64,000 nt of DNA from the NCBI GenBank assembly GCA_002049455.2, contig KV918993.1, positions 1 through 64,000 of the forward strand, given 5' to 3'. A program made the translations under genes and the position numbers. This document shows positions 44,421 to 56,367 of this stretch, one piece after another. The notes beneath the pieces were generated by a model, which was not told where the DNA came from, did not search any database, and saw nothing but the letters and a program-made list of their open reading frames with translations. The number at the start of each line of letters is the position of its first letter. Position 1 is the first letter of the stretch. This DNA comes from Porphyra umbilicalis (lineage: Eukaryota > Rhodophyta > Bangiophyceae > Bangiales > Bangiaceae).

Positions 44421-45732
44421 GGTGCCGCGCAAATGGGTGGACGACCTGAAGGATGTGAAAGGGACCAGGGTATGTGGCCACTTCTCTCAGCCAGTGCCCA
44501 TGTGCTGTCGGCGACGAGGGCACACCATAACATACTTGGTGTTCCAAATTGAAAAATTACTTTCCGCAGCTGCAACGCTGCGCTTAGTTCGTTCGCAGAT
44601 TGGTGCATGCATGGACGCAGCTGCGCAGCTTCTGCGAACGGGCCTCATGCGCCTGTCCGACTGTTTTTCCCACCATGACCCGGGTGACTTCGGCGGTGAC
44701 CTCTCGCAGATATGTCGACGAACAGTTGGCAAGTTGGCGGGAGAACCAGGAGTGTCTGCCCACCACGTCGCTTGAAGGGTTGTCGGAGTATGATACACCC
44801 CTGCATCGTAGCGCGAGAGCTGAAGGTGTACGGATTGGCATTGAAAAGTCCTGTTAATTGGGCTGTACGTGTCTCTTCAAGATTCTCACCCGATTGAGCC
44901 ATCGCCACGCCTCGCAACTCTTCCTTCCCCGCTCCGTGGCCCAGCCTGAGGATGCCCTCCCGGAACTCGTGATCTCAGGGGGTCCCGGCAAAGAGGAGCT
45001 CGGACGGTGGCCGCTGACCGTCAACGCGGTGCTAGCCGCCGCCCATTGGTCGAGCATGAAGCATCAAGAAAGCGACACACAACGGCATTGAATCGCCACT
45101 CCACCGCGACCGCAGCTGCCTGCGGGCCCGGCTCGACGTTGGCAAGGGCGACCAATGGGAGCACAGGCGCTCCACCACAAGCGGGGCAGCACTGGCCGCA
45201 CACGCGGCTGCGCGCGCCGCTCCATTTGGAACCCCGTCCCAGCAATCGCTCCACGCCACTCAGGGGTTGGGACGCGTGTGTGGGCGGCGGCTGCCGCACC
45301 GCGAGGCGCACGTTCCAGCTCAGACCCCCCGACTCGGCTGCTCTTCCTGCAGGGCGTGGGTGTGACCGCGGCGGCAGCGCAGTGCGGTGGCGGAGGACAC
45401 CGCGGTCGGGGCCAACCGCGGGCCCGCCACCAGTGGCATCGGCCCGCCACCGGCACACTGGCGGAACGCCGCCGGTGCCCCCTCACCTCCTTGCACCGCC
45501 GGAGCGCGTACAATACCCGAGCTCCGAACAGCGGGTGCGCCGCGCAGTCCCGTGCTGTCACCGCCGTCCGCGTTTGAGAGCTTGGCTGCGCCTGCCCGCG
45601 GTTGGATCGGTGTGTAGTTCTGCCCCTCACCCCGCCGTCGCCCCCATCATCCTCTACTGCATACCCTCCCCTCCTCCCCCCCTCTCTGCGTCTGCTCACC
45701 GCTGTCGCGCTGCTGCTTGCATCGACGTGGAC
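44421..45732. other. Spacer upstream of glycine decarboxylase
   Basis: The left 400 bp probably belong to the Harbinger element. The frame of the P-protein is open back to 45007, but without conserved sequence, so that stretch is promoter and 5' leader. A T/C-rich stretch (45630-45715) precedes the ATG. Confidence 0.45.
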
Positions 45733-48132
45733 ATGGCGACCTCTGTGACTGCCCGCTGGGCGCTCCTGCGGGGGCTTGGCGCGGCCGGCCGGTCCTTGCC
45801 GCCCGCTGGTGCGCCGACGCTCCGGTCCGCGCTGCTGCGGGCGCCCGCTGACGGCGCCCGCGCTGGTCTGTTGCGGACGCTGTCGGTTGGGTCGTCTGCC
45901 GCGCCGCGGGGTGCACCGACGTCCTCGCCGGTCGGACTGGCGGTGGCGACCGGCGCCCGCGCCGCATCGACGACCACCGCGCCTGCGGCGGGCGCGGAAG
46001 TGTCCCTCTTTGCGCCGCTCGACTCGTTTGCGCGGCGGCACAACAATGGTCCATCGGAGAATGACGAGATGCTGGCGGCCGTTGGTGTCAAGTCGATCGC
46101 GGAGCTTGTCGACCAAACGGTCCCTGCATCGATTCGCGCGGCGGCGCCGCTGTCGGTCGGCGCCCCGCAGTCTGAGACAGAGGCGCTGGCCAAGCTCAAG
46201 GCCCTCGCCTCGCACAACCAGCTCTACCAAAACCACCTTGGCATGGGGTACGCGGGCACCAACACGCCGCTGGTCATCCTGCGTAACATCCTGGAAAACC
46301 CGGGCTGGTACACCCAGTACACGCCTTACCAGGCGGAGATTGCGCAGGGGCGCCTCGAGTCGCTGCTCAACTTCCAGACGATGGTGTGCGACCTGACGGG
46401 CCTGCCGGTGGCCAACGCGTCGTTGCTGGATGAGGCGACCGCGGCCGCCGAGGCCATGTCCATGTGCTTTGCGATCGCAAAGCGCTCCAAGCCCGTCTTC
46501 CTGGTCGCCTCCAACATTCATCCCCAAACGGTGGGGCTGCTGCAGACCCGCGCCGAGGGGATGGGCATCACCGTGGAGCTGGCGGACGCCTCGAACAGCG
46601 CGCTTGGGGAGGGCCTGGCGTCCCGCTCAGACGTGTGCGGCGTGATGCTCCAGTATCCAGCGACGGATGGACTTGTTGAGGACATGTCGGCGGTCATTGA
46701 CCGGGCGCACACGGCGGGCGCCAAAGTGGTCATGGCCACGGACCTGCTCGCGCTGACGCTGCTCAAGCCGCCAGGGGAACTCGGCGCGGACTTTGCGCTT
46801 GGCAATTCGCAGCGGTTTGGTGTGCCCATGGGCTATGGCGGCCCGCACGCGGCCTTCTTTGCGACCAAGGAGGCGTACAAGCGCCAGATGCCCGGCCGCA
46901 TCATTGGTGTGAGCCGTGACGCAGAAGGGCGCCCGGCCCTCCGCATGGCGATGCAGACGCGCGAGCAGCACATCCGCCGCGACAAGGCAACGTCCAACAT
47001 TTGCACGGCGCAGGCGCTGCTTGCCAACATGGCCGCCATGTATGCCGTCTACCACGGCCCGGGTGGCCTGACGGCCATTGCCGCCCGCACAGCAGCGCAG
47101 GCGTCGGTGTTTGCCGACGCGGCTCGGGACATGGGCCTCTCCGTGCCCCCGTCGGGCGGCTTCTTCGATACGGTCAAGGTGACAATGGGCAGCTCTGTGG
47201 ACGTTGACTCGCTGCGGTCCGCGCTCCTTGGCGAAAAGATTAACGTGCGGTACATGGAGGACGGTACCTCCGTGGCCGTGGCCTTTGACGAGACGCATGG
47301 CCAGCCAGAGATGGAGGCTTTGCTTCGCGCCTTTGCCAAGGCGACCGGGAAGACGGCGCCGTCGATTGATTCGCTCGCAGCGTCGACGTCGGTCGACGCG
47401 GACCAGCGGCGGTCGGTGTTTGGCGGGCTGGCGCGCACGTCGCCCTTCCTCACTCACCAGATTTTCAACAGCATGCACACGGAGCACGAGCTGCTCCGCT
47501 ACATCAACCGGCTGCAATCCAAGGACTTGTCCCTGACGCACTCGATGATCGCCCTGGGCTCGTGCACGATGAAGCTCAACGCCACGGCGCAGATGGTGCC
47601 CGTCACTTGGCCTGAGATCTGCATGCCCCATCCGTTTGCGCCGCCGGACCAGATGCAGGGCTACGCTGCCATCTTTGATGACCTCCGCAAGGACCTGGCC
47701 GACATTACGGGCTTCCACTCGGTGTCGCTGCAGCCAAACTCGGGGGCGCAGGGTGAGTTTACCGGCCTCCTCGCCATCAAGAAGTACCACCAGTCGCGGG
47801 GCGACCACCACCGCGACATTTGCATCATCCCCACGTCTGCGCACGGGACCAACCCGGCGTCGGCCAAGATGTGTGGCATGACCATTGTGCCGGTGGGGTG
47901 CGACGACCTCGGCAACATTGATGTGGCGGAGCTCCGCAGCAAGGCCGAGCAGTACAAGGACCGCCTGGCGGCGCTCATGGTCACTTACCCGTCCACCCAT
48001 GGCGTGTTTGAGGACTCGATCAAGGAGGTTGTTGACGTCATCCACGACAACGGCGGCCAGGTGTACATGGATGGTGCCAACATGAACGCGCAGGTCGGCT
48101 TGTGCTCGCCGGGGGAGATTGGTGCGGATGTG

Positions 48133-48167
<35 letters not shown>

Positions 48168-48963
48168 CCACGGCGGCGGCGGGCCGGGCATGGGCCCTAT
48201 CGGTGTTGCCAAGCAGCTGACGCCCTTCCTCCCCAACCACCCGCTCATCGACGTCAAGGGCACCCTCGGCGAGAGCGCCGGCGTGGACGGGGTCGAGCTC
48301 GGCCCCGTATCGGCGGCGCCCTTCGGCTCGTCGGCCATCCTTCCCATCAGTTACATGTACATTAAGATGATGGGCACGGACGGGCTGCGGGAGGCGACCG
48401 AGAACGCCATCCTCAACGCCAACTACATGGCCAAGCGGCTGGAGGGCGCCTACAACATCCTGTACCGCGGCTCCACGGGGAGGGTGGCCCATGAGTTCAT
48501 CCTCGACCTCCGCCCCTTCAAGTCGAGCTGCGGCATTGGTGAGACGGACGTGGCCAAGCGGTTACAGGATTATGGGTTCCACTCGCCCACCATGTCGTGG
48601 CCAGTGTCCGGGACCCTGATGGTGGAGCCAACCGAGTCCGAGTCCAAGGCGGAGCTCGACCGCTTTTGCGACGCGATGCTCCTCATCCGTGAGGAAATCC
48701 GCGCCGTCGACGAGGGCCGCTCCGACAAGCTCGACAACCCGCTCAAGAACGCGCCGCACACGGCACGCAAGGTTATGGCCGACAAGTGGGAACACCCCTA
48801 CTCGCGCGACACGGCCGCCTTCCCGGCGTCTTGGACGCGGGATGCCAAGTTTTGGCCGACGACGAGCCGCGTCGACGACGTGTATGGCGACCGCAACCTC
48901 GTGTGCACGTGCCCGCCGATGGAGGCATATATGGACGATGAAAAGACGGCGGCCGGCGCCTAG
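45733..48963 (+). CDS. GLDC: Glycine decarboxylase P-protein (glycine cleavage system), mitochondrial
   Basis: PLP enzyme that decarboxylates glycine and passes the aminomethyl group to the lipoyl H-protein; in algae it also handles photorespiratory glycine. I start at ATG 45733 because the sequence from there ([20 protein letters not shown]) is a basic, A/S-rich mitochondrial presequence; the open frame upstream lacks conservation. 1076 residues, single exon, with the fused two-half architecture of eukaryotic P-proteins. Recognisable stretches: [70 protein letters not shown]-type [13 protein letters not shown], and [20 protein letters not shown] with the PLP-binding Lys807. The C-terminus [20 protein letters not shown] is also family-typical. 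Nothing is missing. Confidence 0.96.
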
Positions 48964-49255
48964 CGGCCCAGCCGCGTCGTGGGCGTCATTGTGTGAGCTG
49001 TTTTATTCCCTCTTGCTTGCTTTTCCGGGTTACGGGTTGTGCCGCGCTGCGCTCGGGCCTTCCTGATCCCCCACCGCTCTGTGGATGCGGACGTACGAGT
49101 CGTTTTAGTACCGAGTGTTCTCTTGGTTACTGTTTCGTCTCCCTTCTCTCTCTTGTTTATTTTTGGGTAAGGGCTACGCCTTGTACAAAAGATCGTCATT
49201 GTGATCTGCGCCTCTGGCTGAACGCACCACAGACACGAGTCGTACGTGTACAGTA
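48964..49255. other. 3' region of GLDC
   Basis: T-rich plus-strand DNA after the stop, ending at the MITE target TA. The 3' UTR should lie here; no signal was assigned. Confidence 0.4.
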
Positions 49256-49380
49256 CAGTTGTTCCGGCAAAACTTTCGCCAAAAAACTCTTATAGATCGG
49301 CCCTCACGGTGTCGCAGAGGCCGATTTGTAAATAAGAGTTGCGCAAGAGTTGGCGTGCCAGGTTTTTGCGAAAACGCCTG
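49256..49380. mobile_element. 125-bp MITE, family CAGCCGTTCTC (copy 2, diverged)
   Basis: TA-flanked. The right end inverted reads CAGGCGTTTTCGCAAAAACC and the left reads CAGTTGTTCCGGCAAAAC, so the TIRs are decayed. The interior shares AACTCTTAT and ATCGGCC with the opposite arm and with the other two copies. It lies between the 3' ends of GLDC and the DnaJ gene. Confidence 0.7.
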
Positions 49381-49601
49381 TACTTCGATGCAGTGTCACA
49401 GCATCCCAACTCGCACCTCCGTTCATCGAAAACGTCACGCGTGGACGCGGCCAGGCCGCCTTGCGGGGTAATGAAAAGAGGGACAGCTGCACCAGGGAAA
49501 AAAAAAAAGGAAACAAAAACAAACCAGCAGCCCAGTGGTGGAACGGGTGCTCCCAGCCGCACCCTCCCTCCCCCCCCCCCCCAAGTTCCCCGCCGCCGCC
49601 G

Positions 49602-50465
49602 TCATCCCATCTTGCGGCCGACGTCGCGAAGAAAGTTGCGGAAGCGGTCAACGAGCCCCCCCTTGCACGCGTACTCGGGCTTGGACGCGGGGTGCTCGCC
49701 CTCCTCCTTGGCCAGCTCCTCAACAAGCTCCCGCTGGCGGCCACTCATGTCGGTCGGCACCACGACCTTAAAGTGGACGTACTGGTCCCCCCGCTTGGCC
49801 GCCCACAACGAGCGGGGCTGCGGGAGCCCCCGCCCCTGCATCCGCAGCCGGTCATCCGGTTGCGTGCCGGTCGGCACGTCCACCGCCTCCAACCCGTCGA
49901 GCAGCCGCACCGGCACGGAGGCGCCGAGGGCGGCTTGCGCAAACGAAATCGGGGCGACCACGTGCACGTCTGCGCCCGCCCGGTGAAAGTGGGCGTCCTC
50001 TGCCACCCCCACCCGCACGTACAAGTCGCCGTCGGCGCCGCCGCGGGCGCCCGCGTGGCCCCGCCCGGCGACGCGGAGCGTCGCGCCGTCGTCGACGCCC
50101 GCGGGGAAGGTCACCGCCACGGAGCGGGTGCCGGGCGACACGCCCGCGCCGCCACACCCGCCGCACGCGTCGCGGACGCGGGAGCCGCTGCCGCCGCACG
50201 CGTCGCAGGTGCGCACTTCAACAAACATGCCCGCCGACCGCGTCGCTTGGCCCGACCCGTCGCACGTCGGGCACGCGTCGACGCGCGTTTTGCGCGTCCG
50301 CCCAGTGCCTTTGCAGGAGCTGCACGGGAGGTCGACGGCGACGCGGAGGGTGCGCTCGACGCCCCGCGCCGCCTCCATGAAGCTCAACTCGACGGACCGC
50401 ATCGTGTCACCACCCGTCACGGGGATGGTGAGGGGGTCCACGCGGGGGCGCCGTTGGGCACCTCG

Positions 50466-50497
<32 letters not shown>

Positions 50498-51089
50498 CGC
50501 CAAACATTTGCTTGAGCAGCTCCTCTACGTCGACTTCCTGGCCGCCGCCGCCGCCGCCCATGCCTCCAAAGGGGAAGCCGCCACCCATCCCCCCGCCCGC
50601 CGCCGCCCGCTCCACATCCTCGGGCGACGCGCCCTGCGCCATTGCTTCCACCCCGCGCTTGCCGTGCGCGTCGTACACCCGCCGCTTGGCGTCGTCGCGC
50701 AGCACCTCGTACGCGGCGCCCGCCGCAGCAAAGCGCTGGCGGTCCCCGCCGCCAGACGCGTCGGGGTGGAGCGTCTTGGCGGCCTTGTAGTAGGCTTTTT
50801 TGATCTCGGCAGACGTGGCCGTGCGGGGGACCCCGAGGACGCCATAGAGGTCGTCGGCGGGGGCGGTGGACTGGCGGGGGGCAGACGCGCCGCCGCCGCC
50901 GGGGGGGTTGGACGCGTGGAGGGAGCGCCAAGGGGGGACACCGGGGGAAGAGCACCCGGCGACGTGGGTGGGGTGGGTGCCGCCGCCCGGGGTGGCCGCG
51001 CCGACGTGTGGGGCCGCCCGCCCAGCGGCCGGGGCGGAGGCTACCGACCGCAGTGGGCGGCCGACGCCCAGCGCGCCACGGCGGAGCAT
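49602..51089 (-). CDS. Type I DnaJ (Hsp40) co-chaperone, probably mitochondrial
   Basis: Stimulates Hsp70 ATPase and binds unfolded proteins. From ATG 51089 the protein is 495 residues. Residues 1-75 are R/A/S/G-rich (MLRRGALGVGRPLRSVASAP), a likely mitochondrial presequence. J-domain 80-142 has HPD at 108-110. A G/F/M-rich linker covers 165-210. Four zinc motifs are CSSCKGTG (256), CPTCDGSG (273), CDACGGSG (295) and CGGCGGAG (309). The C-terminal client-binding domains follow (VAVTFPAGVDDGATLRVAGR, GDLYVRVGV). This is the Mdj1/DNAJA3 layout; plastid targeting is possible in an alga. The open frame extends upstream to 51524 but without conservation. Convergent with GLDC, with the MITE in between. 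Confidence 0.93.
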
Positions 51090-52749
51090 GGTGGTCGGCT
51101 CCCAGAGCGCCGCCGAGGCAGTCGCAAGAGAGAACACCCAAGGACGCCAGAAAAAGCCAGTAGCCGCCGGGACGGCGAGGTGGAAGAAGGGTGCACCAGG
51201 CGCTTGTAGCCACTGCGAGCACCGACGCGCCACGTCGATGGGCGTGTTGTTGGTCGCAGCCCACCGCCGTTGAGCCCGTAGAATATTCTGGCCAACGCAC
51301 TTCGTGCGATCCTTACGGATGCTACTTTCACTTGTTGATGCTGTTTCGGGAAGCTTCTTTTTGGTCGTGTCCGGACGAAGTGAGCCGAGCTTCTCCAGCG
51401 ACAAGACCGCGTCATGAGCGACCTGGCCCCATCGCGGAGCCAGCACGCTGACAAGTCGGGCAGCGCGCGGGCCTCCTTTTGTGCTCCCGGCTCTGCGTTC
51501 ATCGCCCATTGGTAGCGAAGCCACAGCGGTAAACTGCCCCTTGCTTGGTCCGTCGAGGCCTTGTTGCGGTCACCTTATGCAGGAACGAAGTCGCCACTGC
51601 TCTTCGTGCAGAAGACAGCTCGATCGGCGATAATGGCACCGCGAAGCTGTCGTGTTATAGTAGACACCCTGCCCAAGAAAGGATGTCACAGCAATGGAAA
51701 TAGATTGTATCTGTCGGACAGCCCGAAGCCCCTTTAGTTTGCTCAATCTTCAGCTGCGCCCGCTGCGCAGGAGGAAACCTGGTCCCCACAATGACCCCCA
51801 GACCGTATCGACTGTCCGCCGTACAATCCCCCCGCCATCCCAATAATCCGTTGGGCCCGCCGTCGGTACCGACTGTCGTACATGGAGCGTCAAGGTCTCG
51901 CTCCTCCTGTGACTACGCGAGTCCCATGGGCGCCAGAGTCGGTACGATCTGCGCCCATACTGTAGCATCTATGCCAGAGGGGCCCGCGACTGGTGTGTCT
52001 ACGATCGAAGCGTTGTGTGGTCTAAAAATACTTGCACACATCGATTGGTCTTGAATACAGTGGCAACTCCGCCTCCCTGCGTCTCTTCAGTGACTTCTCG
52101 TTGGAAGCGATGATAGTTGCACGTTGCCCCTATATTTTCGCTGGTCAACCCGCGTCCAGGTCCTGGAATTGCAGGCTTCTCGTGAAACCGTCTTCTCTGT
52201 TGGGCCATCTTCTGGCCCCTCTCCTCTATTGGGCCATCTTCTGGCCAGAACTTTGACCATTTCCGGGTGGAGCGCTTCCATTTGCCACTGAACGCCGACG
52301 GCAGGACGAACTCCCTTTGGGATGTGTGCTTCGCTGGTCGATCTCCACGCCTTTCGTCGTGCTGGAAGTCCTTCCACCCCCGTCCCCCTCCATCCTGCAC
52401 TCCTGACGCATGCGAGCGCTACCAAAGTGCGGCAACGGCAGCGATGTCGCTCGGCCATACTTTTAGCCCCCGTCGCCAGGCGCCCCCGCCCGCCGGCCAT
52501 GGCGCCGCCGTCTCTGCGGCGGGGCGGTCGCCCCCGCGGCGCCGCGGCCGCGTATAAATGCTCGGCGTCGCGCACGCAGTGCCCGCCGGCAGGCCGGTGA
52601 GACTGTCTGCCTCCCTCCCGTCGTCGCCCGTTCCCTCCTTCACTACGCATCCACCGCTTCGCGCACGCTCTTCCGCTCTGCCCACTCCCTCCCCGCCCCC
52701 GTCCATCCCTTCCCCTCACCCCCGCGTCCCCTGCGGTTGACCCCAGGCC
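51090..52749. other. Divergent promoter region between DnaJ and PRXL2-like 2
   Basis: 1.66 kb containing 5' regions of two divergent genes. TGGGCCATCTTCTGGCC occurs twice, at about 52200 and 52230, 30 bp apart. One TACAGTGGCAACTCCGCC segment at 52056 resembles a Tc1/mariner end, but no partner end was found. Frames here lack conserved domains. Confidence 0.45.
52553..52558 (+). promoter_or_regulatory. TATA box (TATAAA) of PRXL2-like gene 2
   Basis: TATAAA in a GC-rich context about 190 bp before the ATG at 52750, with a C/T-rich stretch downstream that could hold the start site. It is the clearest core-promoter element in the window. Confidence 0.55.
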
Positions 52750-53369
52750 ATGACGGCGACCGCCTTCCTCCCGCCTGCGTCAGTTGGCGCCACGCAGTGG
52801 CTCACCGCCGGCGCCTCGCGGCCGCCTGTCGCCGGCGGCGGCGCGCGCTCCCCCTTCTCCACCCGTTCTCGGCGCCCCCCCCCCCCATTGCACGCACGAC
52901 CGTCTTCCCCCCCCCGGGTCGTCGTCGCACGCCCCCCCCCCGACGCTGCGGCAGTTGCTGACCCCCCCCCTCCCCTGTGGCCGCCCGGCACCCCCCCCCC
53001 CCCCCCACCACCACCGTCTACACGACCGACGGGGTGGCGACGGACCTCGCGACCACCGTCGAGGCGCTCCCCCCCACCAGTCCGGTCATCCTCTTGTGGC
53101 ACCGCCACACGCACTGCCCGAGCTGCGCCGCCGCCGCGGCGGACCTCGTCGCCGCCGCCGCCGCCGCGTCGGCGGCAACGCCGACGGCGCCGCCGCCGAC
53201 GCTCCTGTCGATTGGGTGCGCGGCGCCCGCGGCGGTCGCCGCCTTCCACGACGACGTTGGCTGGCCGGGCACCGCGTACGTGGACCCCCACCGTGACACG
53301 TACGCGGCGCTGCGGACGGGGCGGGCGGTGGCGCCGCCGCGGGGGGCGGCCGCCTGCGTGGTTGGCGCC

Positions 53370-53401
<32 letters not shown>

Positions 53402-53632
53402 GGTAGCGGCGACGCCCGTGGCCGGCCCGCCGGGCGCCGTCGACCCGGTGACGCTGCAGCAGGGTGGGGTGGCCGTCGTGGCGGGGGGGGGGGGGGCGGG
53501 GTCGCCCTCCTCCACCACGACGCGTACGCGGGGGACCACGTGGCGTCAAAGCTGGTCGTGGACGCCTGCCGCCGCATTGCCGACGGGGGGGGGGTGCAGG
53601 TACACGGCGTGCCCACCTCGGTGGCGGCGTGA
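52750..53632 (+). CDS. PRXL2-like redox protein 2, paralogue of the gene at 23813 (frame changes at C and G runs)
   Basis: ATG 52750 starts MTATAFLPPASVGATQWLTA, an organelle-leader-like N-terminus. After the C run 52991-53006 the frame changes to TTTVYTTDGVATDLATTVEA, followed by VILLWHRHTHCPSCAAAAAD (CxxC kept), [20 protein letters not shown] and GTAYVDPHRDTYAALRTGRA. After the 14-base G run 53483-53496 the frame changes again to VALLHHDAYAGDHVASKLVV, ending HGVPTSVAA at 53632. Each block aligns in order with gene 1 (VILLWLRHYGCTLC, YSDPRRDTYEALR, VTLLHRESYAGDHIA), so all three frames belong to one gene. The breaks are probably homopolymer errors. It lacks about 20 residues between the DxxRDTY and GGV blocks relative to gene 1. 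Function as for gene 1; substrate unknown. Confidence 0.75.
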
Positions 53633-55330
53633 TCGGGGCGTGGCGTTGTGTGCGCGGGGCGGGTGGCGGGCGGCGCGGAGCGCCGCACGCCCCGAGCGCC
53701 CCTGCCGCTGCGCAGGGGGGGTGCGTTGCTCGACGGCTGCCCAGAGCTGTGTGCCGGCGTGGCGTGTGCCGGCGGCACTGGCGTAGCACGCCGCGCTCGC
53801 CAGCGCCGCTGCAAAGGGAGGGGGCCGGTCAAGCCGACGGCACGTCTTGCGGCGGATGCCGTCGCGACGAATGCCGCCGCGCGGTGTTTTTGCGGTGCTT
53901 CCCTCCCCATGTGCTTGCTTTGCGTGTTCCCCGAGCGTGTCGCCCGCTGCATCCAGTGGGGTGTTCCCCGGCCGCCGCCGTCTGCCCAGACCGCAAGACG
54001 ATCTTGTCGTCGGGACGCGCTGCGCGCGCGACCGACTCTCCCCCTCGTCGGCGGCCGCTGGCGGGTCCTCCTTTCCCACTCGACCCGCGGACAGTGGCCG
54101 CGGGGCCGCCCTGTGCGAGTGTGCATTCGGCCCATTTTCCACAATCCATCGCTTTTTTGCTCTCGTGACTCTTGAGCCGTTGTTTTTCGGTTGAGGCGCA
54201 CCGTCGAGCGCGCCACCCCTGCAGGTGGGGACGGGCGCGTGCACCGCCCCGCAGGCTCCCCCCCTCGCGGCCCAGCAGCTCCAACGCGCGCGCCGGCAAC
54301 AGCGGTCGCGCGCGCGTCTGGGGGCCCCCAACGCCCCCAGTGCCCCGCCGAGGTCCTTATCCGCCGTCCCCCCCCCACCCCCTCCGTCCCCGGCCGCGCC
54401 GTCTGCGGCAGCACGCAGGCGCAGAGGAGAAAGCAGGCGGCAACGACGCGCGCCGGCGCCCGCCGCACCCGCCGTCATGGGCGGCGGCGCAGACGCGTCG
54501 GCCGACGGCTCCACGGGCGAGCGGCGGCAGGCTTGGGCGCCGCCCACCCGACACGGGGCCGCCGCACCGCCACGACGGGGGGGGGGTGCGGGGGGTGGGA
54601 CGCTGCCGGCAGCGCCCGCCGCGGAGGGCACCACCACCCTCGACGGGCGCGCCGCCGCCCGCCGCCACGCCAAGAAAGGGGGGGGATGCCGTGCACCCGG
54701 CCCCGCCGCCCGCCTCACCGGCGGGGGGTGCGCCCCGTCGGCGCGCGCGCCCGACGCTCGCACCGCGCGGGGGGCGTCGCGCGGGTCGGCGCGGCGTCTA
54801 CCGCCGCCCCCCGCTGTGCAGACCCAGTCGCCGTGCGGTAGAAAGCCGACGGCCATGATGGCGGCGGCGGCAGCACTGTCGCGGGATGGTAGTGGGAACG
54901 CAGAGGGGGGGGGGGGGGTGGGCGAGGCGGGCGGGGAGCGACCGCGACCTCGTCTCCGGCTTGACGGAGGGGGCGCGGCCGCGTCCCGGCCGCCGCCGCT
55001 CCGCCGCCAGCAGCGTGCACGAGGGAACACGAGCGCCCCATTGGCGGCAGCTGCCGCGCGACACTGGGCGGTTGGCGTTGGGCGCTGCCCTCGGCGTCAA
55101 CCTGCACGTCACGGGTGCCCGACGGTCGGGCGGTCGCGTCTGCGACGGCGGTGGCGGCGTGCGCGCCCCCCGCCAACCCCGCCAGCGGCGTGGATGGCGG
55201 CGGCGCGTCCCCCCCCGCCCCACAACCGGCGCCCGCTCTGACAGCCGCGCGGCGGCCGTCACCGCCCGCCTCCCGCCCCGCCGCGTCGGCACGCGGGCGG
55301 GCGCGCGCACACGGGGGGGCGGGACCCCTA
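53633..55330. other. GC-rich spacer
   Basis: Long open frames on both strands with arginine/proline/alanine composition; none has a recognisable domain or a convincing start. No repeat was found other than the MITE at its right edge. Confidence 0.4.
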
Positions 55331-55462
55331 CAGCCGTTCTCTCAAAAACCTCGCACGCCAACTGTTGCACCACTCTCACAAATCGGCCTCTGCGACCCCG
55401 TGAAGGCCGATTCGTAAGAGTGGTGCAACAGTTGGCGTGCGAGGTTTTTGCGAGAACGGCTG
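55331..55462. mobile_element. 132-bp MITE, family CAGCCGTTCTC (copy 3, best preserved)
   Basis: Arms of about 55 bp are almost perfect inverted copies: CAGCCGTTCTC, CAAAAACCTCGCACGCCAAC, TGTTGCACCACTCT. They are TA-flanked (55329-55330, 55463-55464). The centre is AATCGGCCTCTGCGACCCCG and its near complement, so nearly the whole element folds into one hairpin. High arm identity suggests recent movement. Confidence 0.9.
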
Positions 55463-56367
55463 TACGATCCGTACGTTTGCAAAGCGGCAGCGCACCGCGG
55501 GTTGGGTGTCGGCTGGGCGCGCGCGCGTCGATCTGGCAGGCGACCGACCGCCGTTGCCCGCCCATCCCCGTGGCCACCGCGGCGGCGTTTGCAGCTTTTT
55601 TGCTGGCGGGCGCGCCCCGACCGACGCACGGCGGCCCCGGCGCCACCGCCGCTGTGCCACGTCGCCAACGTGGTCGCGCTGATTGGCTGACGGAGCCGCG
55701 CGTACAGTGCGTGCACTCTCGCGCCCGACCAGCCTGGCACGCCCGCCGCGGCGCGCACCGCTGGGGCCGACCCCACCCGCTGCACGACGGGCGCAGCTGA
55801 CGGGGTCGACGCGGGGTCGACACGTCGCGTGGGTGGTTGCAGACGCGACTGGCGGTGGCGCGGCGCGCCGCCCGCGTGTGCTGGCGTGGCCTGCGGGGGG
55901 GTGCGCGCACCCCCCGTGGTCGCCGCGTGCGGCGACCCCTCGGCTGGGGTGTTGACCAACAGAAGGAGGGGGGGGGGTGATGGCGCCCATCACGTGGGGG
56001 GGCAGGTAGGCCCCAGGACGCGCCAGCCCCTGCGCCCCCGCGCTGTCTCTGTGCCACGCGGGCACGGAGCCCCCCGACAGAGTTCGTGGGAGGTGCCGAG
56101 GCCACCCCCGACGCGGTGCGTGCGGGGAGCCGGCCACCAGCGCGCCGTCTTAAGCGCACCGGTCCGCGCGCCCGCCGCCCCCAGCGCGCCGTCCTTCTTC
56201 CCACCACCACCACCACCACCACGCCCTCCCGGTGGGCTGCCCCCTGCCCCTGCGACCGTGTCGCCGCAGCGGAGCGCCGACGCCCACGCGGCACCCCGTC
56301 CGCGCTCGACCCCCCCCCCCCCCCCCACCTCTCTGTCGACCCCCCCCCCCCCCCGCACCGCGGCGGG
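55463..56367. other. Upstream region of alpha-dioxygenase
   Basis: GC-rich, with C runs at 56308-56324 and 56341-56354 in the presumed 5' leader. No supported gene. Confidence 0.4.

Noticed and set aside
46627-48492. 621-codon minus-strand ORF across the glycine decarboxylase gene
   Set aside because: Antisense shadow of a strongly conserved gene; it follows from codon bias in GC-rich sequence.
49350-51209. 619-codon plus-strand ORF over the DnaJ gene
   Set aside because: Antisense shadow; the minus strand has the J-domain, HPD and four zinc motifs.
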